DNA from: Mucinivorans hirudinis
Lineage (GTDB): Bacteria > Bacteroidota > Bacteroidia > Bacteroidales > Rikenellaceae
Length of the DNA: 64,000 nt
Assembly (NCBI GenBank): GCA_000723505.1
Contig: HG934468.1
Span: forward strand, 2,884,798 to 2,948,797
Reading direction: 5' to 3'
In this document: piece after piece, positions 25,408 through 34,060 of the stretch
Layout of the letters: every line of letters begins with the position of its first letter
Position numbering within the stretch: position 1 is the stretch's first letter
Position numbers and translations under genes: made by a program
Notes under the pieces: model-generated
Database searches by the model: none
Told to the model about the DNA's origin: nothing
The model's input: only the letters and a program-made list of their open reading frames with translations

Positions 25408-27630
25408 ATGAGCGTGGAAAGTAAAATAAAGGTAAAGACACTAGCTTTGTATATAGTCGTTGCAGCGGCAGCGGCGGCAATGTTCCTGTATTTTTACAGA
25501 GTTCGTATGAATATCGACATTCAAAAGGGAGAGGTCGAACGCCAAAATCAAATTCTGACACTCACCAACGAACTTATTTACACAGTAGCTCAGGCTCAAA
25601 GTTCTGCAAATCTCTATGTTTCAACAAAGAATCGCCGCTACTCCCGAGGGTTTAATAGTGCCATCGCGCGCGTGGACTCCCTCGTCGATACCCTGCTTTT
25701 GATGCGCCCCGTGGATATTGATAATCTCAGACAAATCAATGAATTGTTGGAGCAGCAGTCGAAAAATCTCATCAAGCTCGACTCTCAATTTTCGCGTGAG
25801 AATCCTATGGCGGCTATCAGCGAAAAACTCAGCACATTCGAGGCTCCGCGGCAACAGGATTCAATCTTCGTAACCAGCTCTCGTCTGGATACTATAGTGA
25901 ATAAACCCCCAAAGAGAACCCTTTTTCAACGTATCGGCGACATCTTCAAAGCCAATAGAGATAGCACGATAGTTGTTGTCAATGAGAAGATTGATACGGT
26001 AACTCGCAGTAAAAAGGATTCGATTGGAATAATCGGGCAGGTTGATTCGATTGTGCGTGAGGCGGGGCAAACCTATCGGCAAAACATAGCAGCAATACAG
26101 CGCCAAGTGGGCAAACTGATTGCCAATGATGCCCAAATAGCTGCCCGAATCAGCCGGTTATTACTTGAATTGCATCGCAATACGCTCGATGCCACACTGG
26201 CTGCCATTGAGGAGAGCGAGAGGGAAATCGACAGAAATTTCACCCTTTCGCTAATTGGTGGTGTTGTGGCGCTGGTTGTAATTCTGTTTTTTGTGGTGAT
26301 GATTCTCACCGATATAAATCGTGGACAACGGGCACGGCGTGAGCTCGAGGCAGCCCACGCCAAAGCAGGGAAACTTATGGAGAGTCGCCATCGGCTACTA
26401 CTCTCCATCTCCCACGACATAAAGAGTCCGCTCAGCTCCATTGTCGGTTATCTTGATATGGAGGAGGAGGGCAAGTGGAGAGCTCCGATGAGAAATTCGG
26501 CACGTCATATCGAGGCTCTGCTTGAGAATTTACTCGAATTTTCGAGCCTCGAACAGGGAACTTTGCAACTCTCCGAAAGCGAATTTTCCTTGGACTCTCT
26601 CACGCAGGAGGTTGCCGAGATGTTCCTTCCCTTGGCTATGAGCAAGATGCTGGCTTTCAATTATGATTGTCAAAGGGTTAGGGTTGTGTCCGATAAGATG
26701 AAAGTCAAGCAGATAGTTGTTAATTTGGTGTCGAATGCCGTGAAGTATACCCCCAAGGGAGAGGTCTATTTTTCGATATGTTACAGGGAGAACAATATCG
26801 CAATAGTCGTTAGAGATAGTGGTGTGGGAATAGCTGCCCATAGGATTAAGGAACTCTATAAACCCTTTGTCAGGGTCGATAGCAGCAGTGTCTTAGCCGA
26901 GGGTAGCGGGCTGGGGATGTTTGTGGTGAAGGGTTTGGTGGATACCTTTGGAGGCAATATTGCAGTAGAATCTCAGGTGGGAGTCGGAACAAAGATGGTG
27001 GTCACTATCGCGGCAAAGGCGGTTGAAGAGAGTGTGGAGAGGGCGACAAAACGCATCGTCATCTTTGAGGATGACCCAGCCATCGAGGCTGCCGCTGCCG
27101 GTATGCTGCGCAAATTGGGACACTTGGTTGTGGAGCAGGATTATCAATTTATTCTCACGGACTTAGATATGGGCGAGGTCACAGGATATGACGTACTCGA
27201 GTCGGCGGAAGGCAGGGTGGTGGTGGTGGCTATGAGCGGACGAGGCGATTATACTTCAGGGCAGGCTGCCAAAGACGGCTTTGCAGCTTTCATTGCCAAG
27301 CCATTCAATATAGATGATCTGCGCGCAGTTTTTGGCGAAGGCGAGCACGCTACAGAATTTGACGATGGGCAGGCGGATGTGGCTCGACTCTTCGCACAGA
27401 GCACCCGAGAGAATATCGAACAATTGCACCGAGCGCTGTCGATGAAGGATTTCGACCTAGCGCAAGCCCTATCCCACAAGATGTTGCCAATGTGGATTCA
27501 GTTCGGTTATCGCACAACTGAGCTGCACCGAATGGATGCCGCTCGCTCGCGAGAGTACGATTGTTGGCAGGAAGATGTCAAAAAAATCTTGGAGTTCGCC
27601 CGTTCCACTCATAACTTTATTCCATATTGA
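25408..27630 (+). CDS. Hybrid sensor histidine kinase with receiver and Hpt-like C-terminus (RteA type)
   Basis: 740 residues from the ATG at 25408, which fits the first membrane helix (about 12-30) and the promoter box; a frame from 25342 is longer. A periplasmic sensor region (about 31-280) is followed by a second helix (281-301), LLLSISHDIKSPLSS with phosphorylated His336, and an ATPase domain with DSGVGI and GSGLGMFVVKG. The receiver has Asp585 and a KP pair, but only about 31 residues separate its DD and Asp (about 44 is usual), so one helix is missing. The last 90 residues are helical with ALSHKMLP, resembling an Hpt site. The layout matches RteA-like kinases that pair with a sigma-54 regulator, here the convergent gene. 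Confidence 0.88.
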   Translation: MSVESKIKVKTLALYIVVAAAAAAMFLYFYRVRMNIDIQKGEVERQNQILTLTNELIYTVAQAQSSANLYVSTKNRRYSRGFNSAIARVDSLVDTLLLMRPVDIDNLRQINELLEQQSKNLIKLDSQFSRENPMAAISEKLSTFEAPRQQDSIFVTSSRLDTIVNKPPKRTLFQRIGDIFKANRDSTIVVVNEKIDTVTRSKKDSIGIIGQVDSIVREAGQTYRQNIAAIQRQVGKLIANDAQIAARISRLLLELHRNTLDATLAAIEESEREIDRNFTLSLIGGVVALVVILFFVVMILTDINRGQRARRELEAAHAKAGKLMESRHRLLLSISHDIKSPLSSIVGYLDMEEEGKWRAPMRNSARHIEALLENLLEFSSLEQGTLQLSESEFSLDSLTQEVAEMFLPLAMSKMLAFNYDCQRVRVVSDKMKVKQIVVNLVSNAVKYTPKGEVYFSICYRENNIAIVVRDSGVGIAAHRIKELYKPFVRVDSSSVLAEGSGLGMFVVKGLVDTFGGNIAVESQVGVGTKMVVTIAAKAVEESVERATKRIVIFEDDPAIEAAAAGMLRKLGHLVVEQDYQFILTDLDMGEVTGYDVLESAEGRVVVVAMSGRGDYTSGQAAKDGFAAFIAKPFNIDDLRAVFGEGEHATEFDDGQADVARLFAQSTRENIEQLHRALSMKDFDLAQALSHKMLPMWIQFGYRTTELHRMDAARSREYDCWQEDVKKILEFARSTHNFIPY

Positions 27631-28934
27631 TGAATCTTGTTGTAGAGTGTTTTGCGGTCGATTTTGAGCAGTTGCGCGGCTAGTGTTTTGTTGCCGCGTG
27701 CGCGGTAGAGGGCGTTTTCTATGTGTTGTTGCTCGTTTTCACGGCGTAGCGTGTAGTTGTCATCGGTTGGGTTGGTTCGTGGCGCGGGGGCAAATGTCGG
27801 CAAATCAGCTTTACAAATCTCATCGCCGGTGGCGAACAGCGCTGCCCGCCGCACGACATTACGAAGCTCGCGCAGATTCCCGCTCCAGTGGTGATCCTCG
27901 AGCATCTTAGATGCCTCGTGCGAAAAACCCTTGATGCTTCTTTCCAGCTCTCGGTTAGCTTGTCTTAGAAATTCGGCGGCGAAAATTGCAATATCACCCT
28001 TACGCTCGCGAAGCGGCGGAACAGAGAGGGTGAACTCGCACAAGCGATGGTATAAATCTTCGCGGAAACGCCCCTCGGCTATAGCCTCCTCTATGTTTTC
28101 GTTCGTTGCCGAAACAATCCGCACATCAATCTCAATATTCTGTGCCGAGCCCACGGGGCGAATTTTCCTCTCCTGTAAGGCTCTGAGTAGTTGTACCTGA
28201 ACCTCGTAGGATAGGTTTCCTACCTCATCCAAGAAGATTGTGCCGCTGTTTGCCGTCTCGAAAAACCCTTTCTTGTCGGCAATGGCGGTAGTGAACGCCC
28301 CCTTGAGGTGTCCGAAAAGTTCACTTGCGGCAAGTTCTCGAGAGAGACTCCCGCAATCGACCGCCACAAAAGCCCTGTCAGCCCGAGGACTGTTGTTGTG
28401 AATCATCCGCGCCGCATACTCCTTACCCGTGCCGCTCTCTCCCAATATGAGTACCGACATTCTAGTGGGAGCGACCTTCAAAATGTGGTCATACATAACT
28501 TGAGCCGCAATGCTTTTGCCGGATATCGACTCTGTATGCGGTTTTTTCTCAGGCTTATCCCTTGCAACGGGAGCACTTATTATTGCCTCTATCTTATCCT
28601 TGAGTAGCGAGGGTACAACCGGTTTTTCCAGAAAATCTTTGGCTCCGAATTTCATTGCGGCTACGGCTGTGGATACCTCTCCATAGCTGCTCATTACAAT
28701 GACAGGCGTATCCATCTTTTGTTCCCTCATCCATTGAAGCAGCTCTAAACCATCGCCGTCCGGCAGTCGCAAATCCGACAACACCACAGCATACGTCGAG
28801 CCTTGGAGTTCGCTGCGGGCATCAGCCACTCGACAGCATAGTACGGCAGAGTAGCCACTACGTTCGAGCCATCCGCGAAGCATAACTCCGAAGGGTGTGT
28901 CATCCTCCAATATCAGGATCTTCGTCTGTTTCAT
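27609..28934 (-). CDS. Sigma-54-dependent response regulator (NtrC/RteB type)
   Basis: 441 residues: receiver (EDD at 10-12, Asp54, Lys104), AAA+ domain with Walker A GESGTGKE (165-172) and LFLDEVG, and a Fis-type helix-turn-helix at the C-terminus (NKTLAAQLLKIDRKTLYNKI). The sigma-54 contact loop reads GAFTTA (212-217) instead of GAFTGA. It activates promoters that use RpoN after phosphorylation. Its last 22 bases overlap the kinase gene on the other strand, so the presumed partners are convergent rather than co-transcribed. A promoter box ends 4 bases before the ATG. Confidence 0.93.
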   Translation of the reverse strand: MKQTKILILEDDTPFGVMLRGWLERSGYSAVLCCRVADARSELQGSTYAVVLSDLRLPDGDGLELLQWMREQKMDTPVIVMSSYGEVSTAVAAMKFGAKDFLEKPVVPSLLKDKIEAIISAPVARDKPEKKPHTESISGKSIAAQVMYDHILKVAPTRMSVLILGESGTGKEYAARMIHNNSPRADRAFVAVDCGSLSRELAASELFGHLKGAFTTAIADKKGFFETANSGTIFLDEVGNLSYEVQVQLLRALQERKIRPVGSAQNIEIDVRIVSATNENIEEAIAEGRFREDLYHRLCEFTLSVPPLRERKGDIAIFAAEFLRQANRELERSIKGFSHEASKMLEDHHWSGNLRELRNVVRRAALFATGDEICKADLPTFAPAPRTNPTDDNYTLRRENEQQHIENALYRARGNKTLAAQLLKIDRKTLYNKIHQYGIKL

Positions 28935-28938
28935 TGTA

Positions 28939-28946
28939 CAAATGTA
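28939..28946 (-). promoter_or_regulatory. -7 box of the NtrC-type regulator, 4 bases from its ATG
   Basis: TACATTTG on the minus strand; only TACA separates it from the ATG at 28934. This leaves no room for a leader. Confidence 0.5.
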
Positions 28947-29037
28947 GTCATAAAAAATAAATTTTCACACCACTCAAAAGTGCGCATCGGGGCGTGTTTC
29001 GCCCTAAAGTACCCATTTTTTGCACCATAAACTTACT

Positions 29038-29216
29038 GGCAATAGTTCGTGAAAAGCCAATTAATACGCCGATATTCAGTGCAATATCTTGCATTGCCGC
29101 CCTCCCCCGCTTATGCGGAGTCTCAACTGCTATAACTATGTGATATTCAATGATGATAAAACCCGACAGCAAGCACAAGATGGCAGAAACTGAAATTTTG
29201 GAACTAACCATTGACC
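29038..29216. repeat. MITE-like element, family 2, copy A
   Basis: 179 bp starting GGCAATAGTTCG and ending GGAACTAACCATTGACC, roughly inverted ends. Its interior aligns with 43852-44016: shared blocks include CAATATCT, TGATATT, GCAAGATG/GCACAAGATGG and TGAAA(A)TTTT. It encodes nothing. Confidence 0.6.
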
Positions 29217-29279
29217 AAATAATAGTTTTTTTAAAATAAAATCTTAATCCTGCTCAATAGTGATAATGGAAAAAAATGT

Positions 29280-29287
29280 TACCTTTG
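29280..29287 (+). promoter_or_regulatory. -7 box of the tig promoter
   Basis: TACCTTTG, predicting a leader of about 28 bases that is A-rich before the ATG, as usual for Bacteroidota. No good -33 element is seen. Confidence 0.55.
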
Positions 29288-29321
29288 TACTCCAAATAGA
29301 CAATAGTATCAAAAAAAAAAT

Positions 29322-30641
29322 ATGAACGTAAACTTTCAACCGCAAGCAGACCAAACAGCATTTATCTCTGTAATGGTTTCAGAGGCAGACTATGCCGAAA
29401 ATGTAGATAAAGCGCTCCGCGCACATCGCCGTAAAGCTCAAATTCCCGGCTACCGCCCCGGAATGGTGCCAATGGGTATTATCAACAAAATGTATCGCAG
29501 AGGCGCAGTCGCCGAACAGACCTACCGTATGGCTACGGATGAGGCTTTTAAGTATGTGAAAGAGAGTAAATTAGATATAATTGGCGATATGATGCCTGCC
29601 GACATCCAATCCGAGTTGGATTTCGACAACGGCAAAGATTTCGAGTTCGTTTTCCACGTTGGTATAGCTCCTCAAATCAAACTCGACCTCACGAAAGAGG
29701 ATAAAATCGAAAAATATATCGTAGTCCCAAGCGAAGATATGGTGAGCGGATACCGCGAAAATTTCTTGAGAAGATTCGGAAAACTCGTTGATGTAGATGT
29801 TGTTGAGAAAGATGAGGCACTCAATGTTACCCTCTCGAATGATGATATGACAATCGAGGATGCTTATGTTGGTCTGATTTCATTTGGCGAGGCTGAGCGC
29901 ACCCTCTTCATCGGCAAAAAGGTCGGTGACACAATGGAGGTTGATATTAATGAACTATATAAAGAACCAAAGCAACGCGCTGCTATTCTTGACGTTAAAG
30001 AGGAAGATTTGGAGGGTTTGAACCCTAAGTTCAAACTCGAAATTACGAAGATTCGTGCTTTCCGCAATCCGGAGTTGGACGGAGAGTTTTTCGCGCAGGC
30101 ATATCCGGATGGAAGTGTGGCGGATGTGGCGGCTTTCGAGGCTGATGTTCTCAAAAAAGTAAACGATGAGTTGGTTTCGCAAACAGAGTTCCACATCACC
30201 GACCAAGTGCGTAAATACCTTTTGAGCAAGCTGAATCTCACTCTTCCAGAGGAGTTTCTGAAAAATTGGTTGTTCCAAATCAACGAAGGTAAATTTACGA
30301 TGGAGCAAATCGAGGCTGAGTTTCCGGCATTCCTAGATATGATGCGTTGGGACTTGGTCAAGCGGGAGATTGCAGTTTCTCATAAATTGGAAATCAATGA
30401 AGAGGACGCCTTGAGTGAAGCTAAGTCAATGGCTATGATGCAATTCCGCTATTACGGTATGAATCAAGCTCCCGAGGATTTGTTGGAGAATTATGCTCGC
30501 CGAATACTTGAAAACAAGGAGGAGGCAAAGAAAATTTACGAGCGCGTGGGCGAGCGTAAGGTAGTAGATGCTGTTGTCGAGATTGTTACCACTGTACCCA
30601 TCGAGGTCTCTTTGGACGAGTTTCAGCAAAAAATACAATAA
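29322..30641 (+). CDS. tig: Trigger factor, ribosome-associated chaperone
   Basis: 439 residues. The N-terminal ribosome-binding domain contains RRKAQIPGYRPGMVPMGIINKMYR, the GFRxGK-like signature in its Bacteroidota form. A short, divergent middle region takes the place of the FKBP domain, and a long helical C-terminal arm follows. It binds near the peptide exit tunnel and shields nascent chains. In many bacteria tig precedes clpP-clpX, but here a SPOR lipoprotein follows. It has its own promoter and a terminator-like inverted repeat after the stop. Confidence 0.93.
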   Translation: MNVNFQPQADQTAFISVMVSEADYAENVDKALRAHRRKAQIPGYRPGMVPMGIINKMYRRGAVAEQTYRMATDEAFKYVKESKLDIIGDMMPADIQSELDFDNGKDFEFVFHVGIAPQIKLDLTKEDKIEKYIVVPSEDMVSGYRENFLRRFGKLVDVDVVEKDEALNVTLSNDDMTIEDAYVGLISFGEAERTLFIGKKVGDTMEVDINELYKEPKQRAAILDVKEEDLEGLNPKFKLEITKIRAFRNPELDGEFFAQAYPDGSVADVAAFEADVLKKVNDELVSQTEFHITDQVRKYLLSKLNLTLPEEFLKNWLFQINEGKFTMEQIEAEFPAFLDMMRWDLVKREIAVSHKLEINEEDALSEAKSMAMMQFRYYGMNQAPEDLLENYARRILENKEEAKKIYERVGERKVVDAVVEIVTTVPIEVSLDEFQQKIQ

Positions 30642-30649
30642 ATCAAATG

Positions 30650-30709
30650 AAAAATGAAAGGTGGAAAAAAGGAAGAATTCCAGCCTGACTTTCAGAACCT
30701 TTCATTTTT
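30650..30709 (+). terminator. Inverted repeat after tig
   Basis: AAAAATGAAAGGT (30650-30662) pairs with ACCTTTCATTTTT (30697-30709) across a 34-base loop, followed by a T-rich tail. It starts 9 bases after the tig stop and ends 22 bases before the next ATG. Confidence 0.55.
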
Positions 30710-30731
30710 TATTTTTCATTTTTCACTCACA

Positions 30732-31490
30732 ATGAAGCAGTTACTTCTTATCTTTGTTGCGGCGACCGTCTTATCGTGCGTAACCAGTAAGCCCGCACCC
30801 GTGAATGCGGGTTACACTTCTGAGGCTCAGATGCGTAGAAATTACGAGGCACTTTCGGCAAAGAGAGAGGGGCTCGAAAAACAGATTGCAATTCTCAACA
30901 ACGAGATGTTTGCAGCCAAAAATCAGTCTGCAGCCAAGAAGATTCGCAAGGAGATTAATGCCCTGCAGAATGAATATGACATCACCCTGAGGATGCTGAC
31001 GACCTATCCCTTGAAGATTACAAATCCGGAGGTTGCAAAGGCTCAGGTTCAGACCGATAGAGCGGAGTTTGCGCGTGTAATAGAGCAGAAAACAGAGCAG
31101 AAGATGGCGGCAGTAGACCAAGATAAGGAGGCTGTGAAGGATGTAAGTGACCCCGAGTTGCGTCGTGCGTATGAGAAGTATCAGCGTCAGGGCGAACTGC
31201 CGGATGCCTCACCGCAGACTCCTTCCCTGACGACATATTTTACCGTTCAGATTGGTTCGGGCAAGGGCGGGCAGGCGCGTACATTCAAGGGTTTGGGTGC
31301 ACAGAGCGTCGAGGAGAAACGAGTGGGCACTACTTCGGTATATGTTGTCGGTCAATACTCTACGCGTGAGCAGGCTGATGACGCGTGCCGCGATATTCGC
31401 TCGAAGACAAAATATAAGGATGCCTTTATTGCCGCCTTCTCCGGTGAAAGGAAGATATCGCTCACCGAGGCAGCTCATCTGCTAAGATAG
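30732..31490 (+). CDS. SPOR-domain lipoprotein
   Basis: 252 residues from the ATG at 30732; the earlier in-frame start at 30654 lies inside an inverted repeat. The signal peptide ends in a lipobox-like VLSC, so it is probably lipidated. A coiled coil follows (about 35-120, heptad-like ALSAKREGLEKQIAILNNEM). The C-terminal 80 residues form a SPOR domain (TYFTVQIGSG to FSGERKISL) that in other proteins binds denuded septal peptidoglycan. I infer a cell-envelope or division role. Confidence 0.8.
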   Translation: MKQLLLIFVAATVLSCVTSKPAPVNAGYTSEAQMRRNYEALSAKREGLEKQIAILNNEMFAAKNQSAAKKIRKEINALQNEYDITLRMLTTYPLKITNPEVAKAQVQTDRAEFARVIEQKTEQKMAAVDQDKEAVKDVSDPELRRAYEKYQRQGELPDASPQTPSLTTYFTVQIGSGKGGQARTFKGLGAQSVEEKRVGTTSVYVVGQYSTREQADDACRDIRSKTKYKDAFIAAFSGERKISLTEAAHLLR

Positions 31491-31569
31491 GCTTTGTGGT
31501 GGGGGGGCTTCTGAAAATTAACCATCGGTTATTTTGGAATTTTAAGCAGCCCCTGTATCAAGTTGTTGG

Positions 31570-31610
31570 CATTGGAGGTTGCGGGTGATATGTGCCCGAG
31601 ACCTCCAATG
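31570..31610. repeat. Hairpin between the SPOR gene and recF
   Basis: CATTGGAGGT (31570-31579) pairs perfectly with ACCTCCAATG (31601-31610), and the loop contains a smaller CGGG/CCCG stem. No U tract follows, so it is not a standard terminator. The 189-base gap holds nothing else I can identify. Confidence 0.55.
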
Positions 31611-31679
31611 ATTTCATATAATCTACCTCCGCAGGGGAAGTACTAAGTAGTGTAATCAACTTTTCAAACTACGCTAATA

Positions 31680-32783
31680 ATGGTTTTAGAACGTATCTCC
31701 ATACTCAATTTCAAGAATATCACCCAAGCAGATTTATCTTTTTCGGCGAATATAAATTGTCTTTTAGGCAACAACGGTACGGGAAAGACAAATCTGTTGG
31801 ATGCCGTATACTACCTGTCTATCTCCAAAAGTGCAATGAACCTCACCGATGGACAGTGCGTAACTCACGGCTCGGATTTTTTTATGGTTGATGGACACTA
31901 TTTGGTTGGTGAGGATGAACGTCGAGAGAATATTACCTGCTCTTTCAAAAAAGGAAGTTCAGGAAAAGTTCTCAAGCGTAATGGAAAGGAGTATGAGCGT
32001 ATGGCAGACCATATCGGAGTGTTGCCCATTGTGATGGTCTCTCCCGCAGACACGGCTTTAATAAATGAATCTGCCGATGAGCGGCGACGTTTTTTGAATG
32101 GTTTTTTGTCACAAATCGAGCGCGATTATCTCGGCGCACTCGTGCGATATAACCACCTACTTGCTGAGCGAAATAAGATTCTCAAGAGTGGAGGAGGATA
32201 CTATGCTGATGTGCTTACTATTGTTAATGTGCAGTTGGCTGATGTGGCAGCGGTGATTTTTGCCAAACGAAAGGAGTTTATCGACAAGCTGTCGCCCATT
32301 GTTTCGGGGTATTACCGTGCCATCTCGGACGATCGTGAGGATGTTTCGATTACTTATAAGTCCGATTTGTTTGAAGCCCCTTTGGAGGAACTTCTCGAAA
32401 AATCCGCTGAGCGAGACCGCATAATGGGGCATACGACGGTGGGGGTGCATAGAGATGATTTGGTGATGAAAATTCTAGACTACCCAATTCGTAAATATGG
32501 TTCGCAGGGGCAGCAGAAGTGCATATTGATTGCTATGAAACTCGCTCAATTTGAAATCATTAAGCAGGTAACGGGGCTGCGTGCCATAATGTTGTTGGAT
32601 GATGTTTTCGACAAGTTGGATTTCTTGCGCGTTGAGCGATTGATGGAGATTGTTTCGGGCGACCACTTTGGGCAAATCTTTCTCACGGACAGTAATAAAG
32701 TGCGTATAGAAAACATAATTAGACAGATAAATACCAATCACAGAATATTCACGGTGGAGGCAGGCGACTTCACGGAGATTTGA
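31680..32783 (+). CDS. recF: DNA replication and repair protein RecF
   Basis: 367 residues. It opens with the RecF pattern LERISILNFKNI. Walker A is GNNGTGKTNLL, the signature region is YGSQGQQKCILIAMKLAQ, and Walker B is IMLLDDVFDKLD. RecF is a single-piece SMC-like ATPase that loads RecA at gaps via RecOR. A DciA-like gene follows after 74 bases, as often seen in Bacteroidota. Confidence 0.96.
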   Translation: MVLERISILNFKNITQADLSFSANINCLLGNNGTGKTNLLDAVYYLSISKSAMNLTDGQCVTHGSDFFMVDGHYLVGEDERRENITCSFKKGSSGKVLKRNGKEYERMADHIGVLPIVMVSPADTALINESADERRRFLNGFLSQIERDYLGALVRYNHLLAERNKILKSGGGYYADVLTIVNVQLADVAAVIFAKRKEFIDKLSPIVSGYYRAISDDREDVSITYKSDLFEAPLEELLEKSAERDRIMGHTTVGVHRDDLVMKILDYPIRKYGSQGQQKCILIAMKLAQFEIIKQVTGLRAIMLLDDVFDKLDFLRVERLMEIVSGDHFGQIFLTDSNKVRIENIIRQINTNHRIFTVEAGDFTEI

Positions 32784-32857
32784 GGGGAGTCGGGGGTGAC
32801 AAAATGGACACCACAAAACCTCTCTCATATTTCTACCGCAAACGCCCAAAATAGAAA

Positions 32858-33148
32858 ATGCAACGAACAGATCCACAATCACTAAGCGAGCTTCTACAAG
32901 ATTTTTTCGAGCAGCGAAAGTTGCGTGGCGCTCTTATTGAAGGGCGCGCCGTGGAGGTGTGGGCGGAGGTTGTGGGCGAGTATGTAGCGAGCTTTACCGA
33001 GGATGTGTACATAAGGGACGGAATCCTCTATCTGTCGTTTTCATCGGCGGCAGTACGTAGCGAAATTCACATCCGCAAACGTTTTTTTGTTGCTAAAATT
33101 AACGAGGCTATTGGCGCCAAGGCTGTGAAAAACATTGTCATAAGGTAG
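32858..33148 (+). CDS. DUF721 (DciA-like) protein
   Basis: 96 residues covering one DUF721 domain (LSELLQDFFEQRKLRGALIEG, then VWAEVVGEYVASFTEDVYIRDGILYL in two parts). Proteins of this family associate with nucleic acids; DciA loads the replicative helicase in bacteria lacking DnaC. Position after recF supports a DNA-metabolism role. Whether this short form loads helicase is unproven. Confidence 0.85.
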   Translation: MQRTDPQSLSELLQDFFEQRKLRGALIEGRAVEVWAEVVGEYVASFTEDVYIRDGILYLSFSSAAVRSEIHIRKRFFVAKINEAIGAKAVKNIVIR

Positions 33149-33227
33149 GAGCTGCTTGAGTTTTATTGATGATGATACCACGCGTAGGTTGTGGGGCTCT
33201 TTTTCGGGTTTAATAAACGCTATAAAG

Positions 33228-33872
33228 ATGGTACTAAGAGACGATTTCGACAAAAAAATTAGGAACATTATCTTTGATTTAGGTAATGTTCTGTGGGATA
33301 TAGATATATCTCTTTCTGTTCGGGCATTTGCACGACTTGGCTTGACCGGTCTGAAGGAGACTGATATTCACCCTAATAATATTGGTCTATTCCTGGATTT
33401 GGAGATTGGGGCAATTACCAATGCGGAGTTTTGGGCGGGGCTTAGCAAATTCAACCCCACAAGGCAGGTGAGCGAGGCGGAGTTGAGTGCGGCGTGGAAC
33501 TTGTTGTTGCTACCAATAGACTTTCGCAGATATGAGCTATTGGACAGATTGCACAATAATTACAACGTCTATCTCCTGAGCAATACCAATCTGCCCCACC
33601 GTGAATATTTTTTGACAAGATTTTTTGTGGAAAATCCCGCGGGCAGAGAGTTTGAAAGTTACTTTGATAGGTGTTTCTACTCGGACGCTATGCACCTTCG
33701 TAAGCCCGACCCTCGCATTTACAGCCAACTTTTAGAGCAGGCAGGCATAAGAGCAGAGGAATCTCTCTTTATTGATGACAATGCACCTAATCTTGTGGGA
33801 GCTAATGAAGTAGGGCTGCATACTTACCATCTGAAAAAGCCTGAAAAAATTTTCAATCTTTTTTTTGAATAA
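33228..33872 (+). CDS. HAD-superfamily phosphatase (YihX-like)
   Basis: 214 residues from the ATG at 33228; a longer frame starts at a TTG at 33156. Motif I is NIIFDLGNVLWDID, where the second Asp of DxD is replaced (DLG), as in YihX-type sugar phosphatases. Motif II is LLSNTN, motif III KPDPRIYSQLL and motif IV LFIDDNAPNLVGA. The substrate is probably a small phosphorylated metabolite. It sits 79 bases after the DUF721 gene and ends just before the tRNA promoter. Confidence 0.85.
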   Translation: MVLRDDFDKKIRNIIFDLGNVLWDIDISLSVRAFARLGLTGLKETDIHPNNIGLFLDLEIGAITNAEFWAGLSKFNPTRQVSEAELSAAWNLLLLPIDFRRYELLDRLHNNYNVYLLSNTNLPHREYFLTRFFVENPAGREFESYFDRCFYSDAMHLRKPDPRIYSQLLEQAGIRAEESLFIDDNAPNLVGANEVGLHTYHLKKPEKIFNLFFE

Positions 33873-33886
33873 ATTTTTGAAAAAAA

Positions 33887-33918
33887 TTTGGTGGTTAGAA
33901 AAATCTTTCCTACCTTTG
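33887..33918 (+). promoter_or_regulatory. Promoter of tRNA-Asn
   Basis: TTTG (33887-33890), 20 bases, TACCTTTG (33911-33918): a textbook Bacteroidota promoter, 23 bases before the mature tRNA. Confidence 0.85.
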
Positions 33919-33941
33919 CAATCGCAAAAAGGAAATAACAC

Positions 33942-34015
33942 TCCTCAATAGCTCAGTTGGTTAGAGCACCTGACTGTTAATCAGGGGGTCCAAGGTTCAA
34001 GTCCTTGTTGAGGAG
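33942..34015 (+). tRNA. tRNA-Asn (GTT)
   Basis: 74 bases. Acceptor stem TCCTCAA/TTGAGGA with discriminator G, D-loop AGCTCAGTTGGTTAGAGC, anticodon arm CTGACTGTTAATCAG with anticodon GTT, and T-arm GGTTCAAGTCC. CCA is not encoded. It is followed by a terminator. Confidence 0.98.
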
Positions 34016-34027
34016 CTTAATTAATCA

Positions 34028-34055
34028 AAAGGTCAGTCAAATAACTGACCTTTTT
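34028..34055 (+). terminator. Rho-independent terminator of tRNA-Asn
   Basis: AAAGGTCAGT, a 6-base loop, ACTGACCTTT, then TT: a 10-bp perfect stem with a T run, ending 6 bases before the next ATG. Confidence 0.9.
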
Positions 34056-34060
34056 ATGTT

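Larger units (their letters stand above)
28935..29321. other. Intergenic region between the NtrC-type regulator and tig
   Basis: No gene. It contains the regulator promoter box (28939-28946, minus), a family 2 MITE-like element (29038-29216), and the tig promoter box (29280-29287). Confidence 0.6.
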
